Shown here piece after piece: positions 50,431-61,391 of a stretch of 64,000 nt of DNA; position 1 is the first letter of the stretch; every line of letters begins with the position of its first letter. The notes beneath the pieces were generated by a model. The model did not search any database, had not been told where the DNA came from, and saw nothing but the letters and a program-made list of their open reading frames with translations. The position numbers and the translations under genes are program-made. The stretch covers positions 1 to 64,000 of the forward strand of contig DASWSX010000120.1 of assembly GCA_036402435.1 (NCBI GenBank), read 5' to 3'. This DNA comes from Telluria_A sp036402435 (GTDB lineage Bacteria > Pseudomonadota > Gammaproteobacteria > Burkholderiales > Burkholderiaceae_D).

Positions 50431-51387
50431 ATGACCACTACCAAACACGCCAAAGTCCTGATTATCGGTTCCGGCCCGGCCGGCTACAGCGCAGCAGTCT
50501 ATGCGGCGCGCGCCAACCTGCAACCAATGCTGGTGACCGGTGTCGAACAAGGCGGCCAGCTGATGACGACGACCGATGTCGAGAACTGGCCTGGCGACCC
50601 GATGGGCGTGCAAGGTCCTGAACTGATGCAGCGCCTACTGCAGCATGCGGAGCGTTTTAACACCGAAATCGTGTTCGACCACATCCACACCACGTTCCTG
50701 AACGAAAAGCCGATCCGCCTGCTGGGCGACAGCGCCACCTACACCTGCGACGCGCTGATCATCGCGACCGGCGCCTCGGCGCAGTACCTCGGCCTGCCGT
50801 CGGAAACGGCGTTCATGGGCAAGGGCGTGTCGGCCTGCGCCACCTGCGACGGCTTCTTCTACCGTGGCCAGGAAGTTGCGGTCGTCGGCGGCGGCAATAC
50901 CGCGGTCGAAGAAGCGCTGTACCTGTCGAATATCGCCACCAAGGTCACGCTGATCCACCGCCGCGACAAATTCCGCGCCGAACCCATCCTGGTCGACCGC
51001 CTCAAGGCCAAGGCCGCGGAAGGCAAGATCGTCATCAAGTACAACCACACGCTGGAAGAAGTCACCGGCAATGAAAGCGGCGTCACCGGCGTCAACATCA
51101 AGTCGACCGAAGACGGCCGCATCACCCCGTTGTCGGTGCACGGCCTGTTCGTGGCGATCGGCCACAAGCCGAACACCCAGATCTTCGAAGGCCAGCTGGA
51201 CATGAAGGACGGCTACATCAAGACCAAGACCGGCCTCGAAGGCATGGCGACGGCGACCAACATCCCTGGCGTCTTCGCGGCGGGCGACGTGCAGGACCAC
51301 GTGTACCGCCAGGCGATCACCAGCGCCGGCACCGGCTGCATGGCAGCGCTGGACGCCCAGCGTTACCTGGAAAGCCTGGAAGACTAA
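50431..51387 (+). CDS. trxB: Thioredoxin-disulfide reductase
   Basis: A 318-residue low-Mr flavoprotein. FAD site IIGSGPAGYSAAVYAARA at the N-terminus, redox pair CATC at 136-139, NADPH site VAVVGGGNTAVEEALYL, and the FAD-binding GVFAAGDVQDHVYRQA near the end. It reduces thioredoxin with NADPH. It is divergent from ftsK and precedes smr by eight bases. Confidence 0.98.
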   Translation: MTTTKHAKVLIIGSGPAGYSAAVYAARANLQPMLVTGVEQGGQLMTTTDVENWPGDPMGVQGPELMQRLLQHAERFNTEIVFDHIHTTFLNEKPIRLLGDSATYTCDALIIATGASAQYLGLPSETAFMGKGVSACATCDGFFYRGQEVAVVGGGNTAVEEALYLSNIATKVTLIHRRDKFRAEPILVDRLKAKAAEGKIVIKYNHTLEEVTGNESGVTGVNIKSTEDGRITPLSVHGLFVAIGHKPNTQIFEGQLDMKDGYIKTKTGLEGMATATNIPGVFAAGDVQDHVYRQAITSAGTGCMAALDAQRYLESLED

Positions 51388-51395
51388 GCAGCATC

Positions 51396-52064
51396 ATGGC
51401 GTCGATGAAGGACTTTGCCGACCTGAAAGCCTTGCGCGAATCGCTCAAGGTGCAGGAGGAGCAGCGCGCCATCGAAAAGGCCGAGCGTGAACAGCGCGAA
51501 CGCATTGCGCAGCAGGAAGCCAATGTGTTCCGCACGTCGCTCGGCGGCGTCAAGAAGCTGCCCGAGTCCAACCGTTACGTGCCCAATGCGCCGCCCGGCG
51601 TGAATCCCCCTCCCCCACGGCAGAAGTTTCGCAACCAGGCTGAAGATGATGCCGCGGTGCTGCGCGAATCGCTGTCCGACGACTTCGACGTCGACCATTT
51701 GCTGGAAGACCAGCCTGGCGTCAGCTTCACCCGCAGTGGCGTTGGTGCCGATGTGCTGAAAAAGCTGCGCAAAGGCTACTGGAAGGTGCAGGACGAGCTC
51801 GACCTGCATGGCATGCGGCGCGACACGGCGCGCGACCAGCTTGGCGACTTCCTGCGGCGCGCGGTCAAGGGCAAGCTGCGCTGCGTCTGCATCATCCACG
51901 GCAAGGGCCTCGGCTCGGCCGGAGGCGAACCCGTGCTCCGCTCGATGGTCCACAGCTGGCTTGAACAGAAGGACGATGTGATCGCCTTCTGTGCCGCCAA
52001 CATGGATGGCCGCCCCCACGGCGCGCTGATCGTGCTGCTGCGCGCCGCCCTGCCGGCGCCCTGA
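51396..52064 (+). CDS. Smr domain protein (MutS2-type endonuclease domain)
   Basis: A 222-residue cytosolic protein with an N-terminal charged coiled-coil (residues 5-40) and a C-terminal Smr domain: DELDLHGMRRDTARDQL, then CIIHGKGLGSAGGEPVLRSMV, the typical LDLHG and HGKG motifs of the nicking endonuclease fold. It follows trxB closely and is probably in the same transcript. The catalytic role in betaproteobacteria is not defined. Confidence 0.93.
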   Translation: MASMKDFADLKALRESLKVQEEQRAIEKAEREQRERIAQQEANVFRTSLGGVKKLPESNRYVPNAPPGVNPPPPRQKFRNQAEDDAAVLRESLSDDFDVDHLLEDQPGVSFTRSGVGADVLKKLRKGYWKVQDELDLHGMRRDTARDQLGDFLRRAVKGKLRCVCIIHGKGLGSAGGEPVLRSMVHSWLEQKDDVIAFCAANMDGRPHGALIVLLRAALPAP

Positions 52065-52156
52065 CCGCCAGTCATATTGCCCCGGCGCTACGCGCGCCTT
52101 CCTCTGCTGTCATGCGCATGGTAAGGTAGCAACATCGCTAATCTTTCTGCCGGTGC

Positions 52157-52762
52157 ATGACTCTAATTAAATTCATTGAAATCCTGGCGATCCTGGTCGG
52201 CGCGTTTTCTGGCTTTATTGAAGCCAGGCGCAAGCGGATGGACCTGGTTGGCGTGTTCACGGTTGCCTTTATCACCGCGTTCGGCGGCGGCACGCTGCGC
52301 GACATCCTGCTCGACCGCCGGCCCCTGTTCTGGGTCACCCACCAGGAATATGCGATTCTGATTTTCATCCTGGCGCTGGTGGCGTCGCCGCTGATTCGCA
52401 CTCTGCGCCATATCATGTCCGAGAAACTGATTGTGATTGCCGATGCGATCGGGCTGGGGCTGTTTTCGATCGCAGGCGTGTCGGCCGCGCTGGATGCGAA
52501 CATGCCGATCTTCATTGCCTCGATGATGGGCGTGATTACGGGGATTTTTGGCGGGGTGCTGCGCGATATTGTGTGTAACGAGGTGCCGATGGTGTTCCGC
52601 GACGGAAAACCGTATGCGATCTGCGCGTTTTTAGGCAGCTGGATGTACCTGATCTTGCGGCATTTCGAGTTTCCGCATGACTTTGCGCTGTGGTCGAGCG
52701 CCACCTTTATCATGGGCTTGCGCCTGCTGACGTGGAAGTTTGATATTCAGATGGGGCGGTAG
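52157..52762 (+). CDS. Trimeric intracellular cation channel (TRIC, UPF0126) protein
   Basis: A 201-residue polytopic protein with six or seven helices arranged as two UPF0126 repeats. Repeat motifs are GVFTVAFITAFGGGTLRDILLDR and MMGVITGIFGGVLRDIVCNEVP. Such proteins form potassium-permeable TRIC channels in the inner membrane. Closest open frame with this signature is complete; no anomalies. Confidence 0.93.
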   Translation: MTLIKFIEILAILVGAFSGFIEARRKRMDLVGVFTVAFITAFGGGTLRDILLDRRPLFWVTHQEYAILIFILALVASPLIRTLRHIMSEKLIVIADAIGLGLFSIAGVSAALDANMPIFIASMMGVITGIFGGVLRDIVCNEVPMVFRDGKPYAICAFLGSWMYLILRHFEFPHDFALWSSATFIMGLRLLTWKFDIQMGR

Positions 52763-52860
52763 AGACGACATGGGCGGCTCAAGGATAATCGGCGGATGCG
52801 CTTCGGCGGCAGGCTGCTTATCCGCCCTACGCACCCACCATAGATGTACGCCCTGAGTTA

Positions 52861-53199
52861 TTAAACCGCCTCCGGCCCCGTCTCGCCGGTACGGATCCGG
52901 ATCACCTGCTCGACCTCTTGCACGAAGATCTTGCCGTCGCCAATCTTGCCGGTGCGCGCAGCCTTGATGATGGCGTCCACCACCTGGTCGACCATCCCGT
53001 CATCAACCACCACCTCGATCTTCACCTTCGGCAGGAAATCGACGACATATTCGGCACCGCGGTATAGCTCGGTATGGCCCTTCTGGCGGCCGAAACCTTT
53101 TACCTCGGTGACGGTCAGCCCGGTCACGTTGACGTCAGCCAGCGCTTCGCGCACCTCGTCCAGCTTGAACGGTTTGATCACGCAGGTAATCTGTTTCAT
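52861..53199 (-). CDS. glnB: Nitrogen regulatory protein P-II
   Basis: A 112-residue PII protein, complete. The N-terminus MKQITCVIKPFKLDEVREAL, the T-loop with KGFGRQKGHTELYRGAEYVVDF holding uridylylated Tyr51, and the C-terminal ARTGKIGDGKIFVQEVEQV ATP-binding segment are canonical. It reports nitrogen and energy state to glutamine synthetase control. It is monocistronic; an AAGGAG site precedes it. GlnB is named by similarity; GlnK cannot be excluded, though no amtB is adjacent. Confidence 0.95.
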   Translation of the reverse strand: MKQITCVIKPFKLDEVREALADVNVTGLTVTEVKGFGRQKGHTELYRGAEYVVDFLPKVKIEVVVDDGMVDQVVDAIIKAARTGKIGDGKIFVQEVEQVIRIRTGETGPEAV

Positions 53200-53262
53200 C
53201 GCTTCTCCTTGTAGGGTGGTTCGCCCGCTATTCTAAACGACGAGCGCGCACCGTGGTGCTTT

Positions 53263-53670
53263 CTACAAGGTTTGGTAGCGATTCTCGCGCGGCGCCGTTG
53301 ACGCGCGTTCGAGCCCCATCGCCAGGGCCCGGTCCATCGTCAACACATGCACCTGGAACCACTGCGGCAGCAGAAGAATGGCCTCGCGCAGCGCTGCCGG
53401 CTCGCCCGCCTCGACGTGGTGCAAGGCGCTCAGCACACGCGCGTGCTGCTCTCGATGCTCGCGCAGGCCGGGCATTTCCAGCGTTTCCATCAGGTCTTCT
53501 TCTTCGCGGAAGTCACGCTCGAGCTTGTCGCACAGCAGCGGCAGCCCGTTCTGCAACTCGGTGTCCGGCGCCGAGCACAGCCGCATCATCTCGTCGAACA
53601 GGGCCCGGTGCGCTTCGTCGAGCGCGAAATTGCCCAGCTCCATGGCTGAGGTCCATTCAATCACATCCAT
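53263..53670 (-). CDS. Hemerythrin-like protein with one altered iron ligand
   Basis: A 135-residue hemerythrin-like four-helix protein. Of seven expected iron ligands six are visible: His21 (LDEAHRALF), Glu57, His72, His76, His108 and Asp113 (QVHVLTMD). The fourth, the His of the HFxxEE motif, is replaced by Asp53 (RDFREEEDLM). O2 or metal binding is therefore uncertain. It ends nine bases after the phaB stop on the same strand, so both may be cotranscribed. Confidence 0.82.
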   Translation of the reverse strand: MDVIEWTSAMELGNFALDEAHRALFDEMMRLCSAPDTELQNGLPLLCDKLERDFREEEDLMETLEMPGLREHREQHARVLSALHHVEAGEPAALREAILLLPQWFQVHVLTMDRALAMGLERASTAPRENRYQTL

Positions 53671-53679
53671 CTTGTCTCC

Positions 53680-54402
53680 CTATGCCAGATACTGGCCACC
53701 GTTGACATTGAACGTCGCGCCGGTAATGAAGCCCGCCGCGTCGTCGGCGAGGAACGCGGCCACGCGGCCGACATCGGCCGGGGCGCCCAGGCGCCCCACC
53801 GGTATGGAATCGATGATCGATTTCAGGACATCGGGCGGCACTGCGGCAACCATCGCGGTCTCGCAATACCCCGGAGCGATGGCATTGACCGTGACGTTCT
53901 TGCGCGCGCTTTCCAGTGCCAGCGCCTTGGTAAAGCCGAGGATGCCGGCCTTGGCGGCGGAATAGTTGGTTTGACCGGCCTGCCCCTTCTCGCCGTTGAT
54001 CGAACTGATATTGATAATGCGCCCGAAGCCGCGTTCGCGCATGCCGTGGATGACGTGACGCGACATGTTGAACATCGAGCCAAGGTTGGTGTTGATAACG
54101 CTCCACCACTGCTCGGGCGACATGCGGTGAAACACGGCGTCGTCGGTAATGCCGGCATTGTTGACGAGGATATCGACCGGCCCGAGGGCTTCGGCCACCT
54201 TGCCAATGCCTTGGGCGCAGGCGTCGAAGTCGGATACATCCCATTGGAAGACGGCAATGCCATTAGCCTCGGAAAAGGCGCGCGCCGCGCTGGCATTGCT
54301 GTGATAGACGGCCGCAACGCGGTGGCCCTCCGCGTGCAAGGCAAGCGAAACGGCCTGGCCGATGCCACGGGTTCCCCCAGTGACGAGCGCGGTTCTTTGC
54401 AT
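53680..54402 (-). CDS. phaB: Acetoacetyl-CoA reductase
   Basis: A 240-residue short-chain dehydrogenase. The NADPH site is TGGTRGIG at 8-15, the catalytic Tyr147 and Lys151 lie in NYSAAKAG, and Ser134 in NISSINGEKGQAGQ is typical of PhaB enzymes. It makes (R)-3-hydroxybutyryl-CoA for polyhydroxyalkanoate. The C-terminus (GATFNVNGGQYLA) is complete. phaA and phaC are elsewhere. Confidence 0.95.
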   Translation of the reverse strand: MQRTALVTGGTRGIGQAVSLALHAEGHRVAAVYHSNASAARAFSEANGIAVFQWDVSDFDACAQGIGKVAEALGPVDILVNNAGITDDAVFHRMSPEQWWSVINTNLGSMFNMSRHVIHGMRERGFGRIINISSINGEKGQAGQTNYSAAKAGILGFTKALALESARKNVTVNAIAPGYCETAMVAAVPPDVLKSIIDSIPVGRLGAPADVGRVAAFLADDAAGFITGATFNVNGGQYLA

Positions 54403-54509
54403 GGCGATTCCTCCACAGCTGCGGTATAAGCAGAACTGTATCGGGGATCGGCGCGCAGGTCAGCATGCGCCCTTAACCTGCATCAAGAACCGTATAAATT
54501 ATTTACTGC

Positions 54510-56561
<2,052 letters not shown>

Positions 56562-56596
56562 GACTTCCGCGCAAAAATACGAGTGGTTTTATATAA

Positions 56597-57763
56597 ATGA
56601 ATTATCGCACGCATATCGTTTCTTCCCTGGCCGAGATCGGCCAGCCAGCATGGGATGCCCTGGTCGCGCGCCAGGACAAACCCAATCCGTTCCTGTCGTT
56701 CGCGTTCCTTCATGCGTTGCATGAGTCGGGCAGCGCCTGCGAGGAGACCGGCTGGCAGCCGCAGTTCATCGTGCTGTTCGATGGCGAGAAACTGGCTGCG
56801 GCACTGCCGCTGTACGTCAAATCGCACTCGTACGGCGAATACGTGTTCGACTGGGCCTGGGCCGACGCCTATCACCGCAATGGGCTTGAGTACTACCCCA
56901 AGCTGCTGTCGGCGATTCCGTTTACGCCGGTGACGGGGCCACGGTTTATGGCGGTTGATGCGAAAGCGCGGGCTGCGCTGATTGATGTACTTCGTGCGAC
57001 GCAGGAGGCGTCAGGAGTCTCATCTACCCACATCCTTTATCCACCCGAGGCGGAAGCGCAGCAACTGGCCGAAGCCGGTTACATGCTACGAAGCGGCGTG
57101 CAGTTCCACTGGCTGAATCCGGGATATCGCGACTTCGACGAATTCCTCGCTACGCTTGAACGCAAGAAGCGCAAAAACATCAACGCCGAGCGGCGCAAAG
57201 TGCAGGAGGCAGGCGTGGTGCTGCGGCGTGTGCGTGGCGTGGATGTGACCGACGCCGACTGGAAGCTGTTCAACCGCTGCTACCGCCACACCTACCGCGA
57301 CCACCACTCGACGCCCTATCTCAACCTCGACTTTTTCCAACGCATCGGGCGCACAATGCCAGAAAATATCCTGCTGGTGATCGCGGAACGCGATGGCGAG
57401 CCGGTGGCGTCAGCAATGGTGATCCACAACGAAGACACGCTGTTTGGCCGCTACTGGGGCGAGCTGGAACACGTGCCGTGCCTGCATTTTGAAACCGCGT
57501 ACTACCAGCCGCTCGAATTCTGCATCGAGCAGAAGATCGCCGTGTTCGAAGGCGGCGCCCAGGGCGAGCACAAGATGGCCCGCGGCTTCCTGCCGACGCG
57601 GACGTGGTCTGCGCATTGGCTGGCGCATGAGGCGTTCGCGGATGCGATCGAAAGGTTCCTGGAACGCGAAAGCGGGGGGATTGAAAGCTACATCGACGAG
57701 CTAAACGAGCGAAATCCGTTTCGCAAGGACGCAGCAAACGCCGACGAGGCGACGCCCATCTGA
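56597..57763 (+). CDS. COG3146 family GNAT-like acyltransferase
   Basis: A 388-residue protein of the COG3146 (DUF482) family, distantly related to FemAB/GNAT aminoacyltransferases. Visible are NPFLSFAFLHALHESGSACEETGWQP, the block FDEFLATLERKKRKNINAERRKVQEAG, and EGGAQGEHKMARGFLP near the end. Predicted roles include peptidoglycan or lipid acyl transfer, all unproven. The start at 56597 is divergent from nadE; Shine-Dalgarno is weak. The family call is firm, the substrate unknown. Confidence 0.9.
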   Translation: MNYRTHIVSSLAEIGQPAWDALVARQDKPNPFLSFAFLHALHESGSACEETGWQPQFIVLFDGEKLAAALPLYVKSHSYGEYVFDWAWADAYHRNGLEYYPKLLSAIPFTPVTGPRFMAVDAKARAALIDVLRATQEASGVSSTHILYPPEAEAQQLAEAGYMLRSGVQFHWLNPGYRDFDEFLATLERKKRKNINAERRKVQEAGVVLRRVRGVDVTDADWKLFNRCYRHTYRDHHSTPYLNLDFFQRIGRTMPENILLVIAERDGEPVASAMVIHNEDTLFGRYWGELEHVPCLHFETAYYQPLEFCIEQKIAVFEGGAQGEHKMARGFLPTRTWSAHWLAHEAFADAIERFLERESGGIESYIDELNERNPFRKDAANADEATPI

Positions 57764-57772
57764 GCAGCCGTT

Positions 57773-58720
57773 TCAGGTACCAACCCGTAGCGGCCGAACG
57801 GGTTCGCTGGTTTGCATGAACAGCGATGGTTGTGCCTCGGCATACTCGCGCAGCAGGTTCCACACTGCCCTCACCCGCTGCAAGCGGTACAAATCGGTCG
57901 GCGCCGCAAGCCAGAACGAACGCTCGGCGTGGAATTCAGTCAGCACCGGCACCAGCCGACCGTCATCCGGCACAGCATATGGCGGCGCCATGATCAGGCC
58001 CATGCCCGCTGCTGCGGCTTCGATCTGCGCCGGCATGCCGGTACAGCACAGCCGCCGGCGCGGCGTGAATCCAAGCTCCGTCAGGTAGCTCAGCTCCGGA
58101 CTGGCCAGCCGGTCCTGCACATAGTCGACAAAGTCGTGGGTCGCGAGATCGAGTTGCGTGCGTATCGGCGGATGCTTCGCCAGGTACGAAGGCGACGCAT
58201 ACAACTGCATGCGGAATGTCGCCAGCCGCGTAATCATGTATCGCCCGGTGGTCGGCGGATCCAGCATCACGCCCAGGTCCGCCTCGCGGTTGGCCAGGTT
58301 CGCAAAGCGCGGGAGCACCAGCAGGTCCACGCTCAGGTCCGGATGCGACTGCAGCATCTTCACCATCAGCGGCGCCACCACGCGCACCGCGAACAGCTCC
58401 GGCACGCCCAGCCGCACCACGCCCTGCACCGACACCTCGTTTCCGCTGAGGTGCTCCGTCGCCGCCAGCGCCGCGCTCTCCATCGCTTCCGCGTGTGGCA
58501 GCAGCGCCTGGCCTTTTTCAGTCAGCTCGTACCCCTCGCGGCTGCGGTCGAACAGCGTCGTGCCCAGCTGCGCCTCCAGCCGGTCGATGCGGCGCGCCAC
58601 CGTTGTGTGCTCGACCTCCAGCCGGCGCGACGCCCCGGACAAGGTCCCGGCGCGCGCCAGCTCAAGGAAGAAGCGCAGGTCGGTCCACTCCGGCAGCGTG
58701 TGATTATTCATGGGACGCAT
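57773..58720 (-). CDS. LysR-family transcriptional regulator
   Basis: A 315-residue LysR protein. The N-terminal winged HTH covers residues 10-70 (FFLELARAGTLSGASRRLEVEHTTVARRIDRLEAQLGTTLF), and the C-terminal ligand domain follows. Its divergent TonB receptor gene starts 259 bases away, a typical LysR target arrangement. The ligand is unknown. Start ATG 58720 or 58711. Confidence 0.93.
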   Translation of the reverse strand: MRPMNNHTLPEWTDLRFFLELARAGTLSGASRRLEVEHTTVARRIDRLEAQLGTTLFDRSREGYELTEKGQALLPHAEAMESAALAATEHLSGNEVSVQGVVRLGVPELFAVRVVAPLMVKMLQSHPDLSVDLLVLPRFANLANREADLGVMLDPPTTGRYMITRLATFRMQLYASPSYLAKHPPIRTQLDLATHDFVDYVQDRLASPELSYLTELGFTPRRRLCCTGMPAQIEAAAAGMGLIMAPPYAVPDDGRLVPVLTEFHAERSFWLAAPTDLYRLQRVRAVWNLLREYAEAQPSLFMQTSEPVRPLRVGT

Positions 58721-58978
58721 GAGCTTTATTCATAAGCAATATTGTGCACCACTGCACAGTCCCGTGGCAATCCCGCCGAAACCACACCTTAACCAAGATC
58801 AATACATACATTCCGGGGCCCTGATATGGTGCGCTGCCCTAGCGAGGTGAGCCATTGTGCAATTTTGCACAACCGTTGGGCGTGTTGTTAGCTTTCGGAC
58901 ACGATGAAATAGGGGCACACTCCGTTGCGTGCGATTTTTGTTCCCGCATATACCACCAATAAAAGAAGGAGACACAAG

Positions 58979-61273
58979 ATGCGTCTTACCAAAAAGAAAC
59001 TGAAGCTGTTGAACCGCTCTGCTGCTGCACTGCTGGCTATTTCCGGCGGCACCATGGGTGTGGCACACGCCCAGACCACGCCTGCCGAAGCACCGCAGAG
59101 CGCGACCACCGACGTGGCCGCCCAAAGCAACGTCGTCGTCGTTACCGCCCGCCGCCGCGAAGAGTCGCTGCAGGACGTGCCGGTATCGGTCACCGCCTTC
59201 AGCGCCGAGACGCTGTCCAAGCAGGGCATCCCCGACATCACCGCCCTCGCCTTCTCGCTGCCGAACACCACCCTGAAGTCGTCGCGCGCGACCAACTCGA
59301 CCCTGACCGCGTTCATCCGCGGCGTCGGCCAGCAGGATCCGCTAGCCGGTTTCGAGGCCGGCGTCGGCATCTACCTCGACGATATCTACCTGGCCCGCCC
59401 ACAAGGGGCCGTGGCCGAGATCTATGACGTCGAGCGCATCGAAGTGCTGCGCGGCCCGCAGGGCACGCTGTACGGCCGCAACACCATCGGCGGCGCGGTC
59501 AAGTACGTGACCCGCAAGCTGGCGCCGACCACCGACATCCGCCTCAAGGCCACGGTCGGCAACCACGGCCAGCGCGACGGCGTCCTGACCGCCAGCACCC
59601 CGCTGTCGGAAGGCGCCCGCATCGGCGGCTCGATCGCCAAGTTCACCCGCGACGGCTTCGGCCGCAACCTGACCACCGGCCAGGGCAACTACGACAAGGA
59701 CCTGACCGCGGCGCGCCTCTCGGCCGAGTTCATGCCGAACACCGACCTGTTCATCCGCCTCTCTGCGGACGGCACCTGGGACGATTCCAGCCCGCGTAAC
59801 GGCCACCGCCTGATGGTCGGCCGCACCAGCGGCGCGCCAATCCTGTCGAACGTCTACGACACCCGCGCCAACCTGACCCAGGCACTCGGCAAGGACCAGG
59901 AAGTAACGGCGCACGGCGTTTCGGCGCTGATCGAATACACGATGTCGCCGGAGCTGACCTTCAAGTCCGTCACCGCTTCGCGCCAGGACAAGTCATACGC
60001 ACCGATCGACTTCGATTCGCTCGCCACCACCGATTTCCACGTGCCTGCGCTGTACAAGAACAAGCAGTTCAGCCAGGAGTTCCAGGTCACCTACACCGGC
60101 GACAACCTGCAGGGCGTCGCCGGCGTGTACTACATCGACGCCAACGCCTTCAACATATTCGACACCATCCTGGCTGCACCATTCGCCAGTTCGACCTACA
60201 CCAAAGGCGACATCGACACCAAGGCATGGGCTGTATTCGCAGACGCGAACTACAAAATCAACGACGCGCTGAGCGTGTCGGCCGGCGGCCGCTACACCGT
60301 CGACAAGCGTGAAGCGAGCATCCTGCGCCAGATCTACCTGGGCACCGGCGGTTCGCCTGGCCTGGGCAATCCGAACGCCGTCTTCTTCCGTACCGATACC
60401 GACTTCACCCGTGGCGAACTGGAACGCGAAGACAAGAAGTTCACGCCGAAAGTCGGAGTCGCCTACAAGTTGAACGACGACCACAACGTCTACGCATCGT
60501 GGGCGCGCGGTTTCAAAGGCGGCGGCTTCGATCCGCGCATGAACGTCGTGGGCACCCGCCTGCCGCTGTCTCAAGCGCGTGCCGGCTACGCTCCCGAAAC
60601 CATCGACACGGTCGAGCTGGGCCTGAAGTCGTCCTTCAACAACGGCCGTTTCCTGACCAATATCGCACTCTTTAACAGCGATTACAAAGATGTACAGATC
60701 CCCGGTTCGGTGGCGATCGACACCAACGGCGATGGACTCGACGACAGCTTCGCCGGCGTCACCACCAACGCCGGCAAGGCCAAGATCAAGGGCTTTGAAC
60801 TTGAGGCCAACGCGCGCATTACCGACGCCTTCACGCTGTCGGGCATGTACAGCTGGATTGACGCCGAGTACACGCGCTTCATCGTCGCTGGCGTCGACCA
60901 GTCGGCCAACCGCGTGTTCCAGAACACCCCGAAGAACTCGGCCAACCTGCGCGCCGCCTACGACATCCCGCTGGACGTCATGGGCCGCGGCGGCCGCCTG
61001 ACCCTGTCGGGTAACGTCTCGTACAAGGACGACACCAACCAGTTCGAGACCGTCTCGCTGCTGGACCAGGAAGCCTACACCCTGTACGACGCGAGCGTCG
61101 TGTGGACCAGCGCAAACGGTAAGATCCGCGCCGGCCTGCATGGCAAAAACCTCGGCGACGAGGAGTACAAAACCGGCGGCTACCTGTTCCCGACCCTGGG
61201 TTTCGAAGGTGTCCTGACCGCGTTCTACGGCAATCCGCGCACGGTATCGGCAACGCTCGAATACCGTTTCTGA
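58979..61273 (+). CDS. TonB-dependent receptor
   Basis: A 764-residue outer-membrane receptor. The signal peptide region is RSAAALLAISGGTMGVAHA; the TonB box region is NVVVVTARRREESLQDVPVSV, then the plug (FIRGVGQQDPLAGFEAGVGIYLDDIYLARPQGA... ERIEVLRGPQGTLYGRNTIGG) and a barrel ending in Phe764. The sequence is of the sphingomonad/Caulobacter-type receptor group for carbon compounds rather than siderophores. AAGGAG precedes the ATG. The divergent LysR gene may regulate it. Confidence 0.93.
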   Translation: MRLTKKKLKLLNRSAAALLAISGGTMGVAHAQTTPAEAPQSATTDVAAQSNVVVVTARRREESLQDVPVSVTAFSAETLSKQGIPDITALAFSLPNTTLKSSRATNSTLTAFIRGVGQQDPLAGFEAGVGIYLDDIYLARPQGAVAEIYDVERIEVLRGPQGTLYGRNTIGGAVKYVTRKLAPTTDIRLKATVGNHGQRDGVLTASTPLSEGARIGGSIAKFTRDGFGRNLTTGQGNYDKDLTAARLSAEFMPNTDLFIRLSADGTWDDSSPRNGHRLMVGRTSGAPILSNVYDTRANLTQALGKDQEVTAHGVSALIEYTMSPELTFKSVTASRQDKSYAPIDFDSLATTDFHVPALYKNKQFSQEFQVTYTGDNLQGVAGVYYIDANAFNIFDTILAAPFASSTYTKGDIDTKAWAVFADANYKINDALSVSAGGRYTVDKREASILRQIYLGTGGSPGLGNPNAVFFRTDTDFTRGELEREDKKFTPKVGVAYKLNDDHNVYASWARGFKGGGFDPRMNVVGTRLPLSQARAGYAPETIDTVELGLKSSFNNGRFLTNIALFNSDYKDVQIPGSVAIDTNGDGLDDSFAGVTTNAGKAKIKGFELEANARITDAFTLSGMYSWIDAEYTRFIVAGVDQSANRVFQNTPKNSANLRAAYDIPLDVMGRGGRLTLSGNVSYKDDTNQFETVSLLDQEAYTLYDASVVWTSANGKIRAGLHGKNLGDEEYKTGGYLFPTLGFEGVLTAFYGNPRTVSATLEYRF

Positions 61274-61302
61274 TCCACTAGTAAGCTGATCGAAACGCAG
61301 CA

Positions 61303-61333
61303 CCCGTGGCTGGCCTTCATGGCCAGCCATGGG
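61303..61333. other. Strong stem-loop after the TonB receptor gene
   Basis: A 13-bp stem (61303-61315 with 61321-61333, one G-U pair) with the loop TTCAT lies 29 bases past the receptor stop and before the hydrolase gene. No T run follows, so it is not a classic terminator. It may limit 3' decay or attenuate readthrough to the downstream genes. Confidence 0.6.
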
Positions 61334-61391
61334 ACCCTGCGCCCGTTAGATCCCGAATACCTAATACAACCACCTTGCCAGGATCTGCAGC

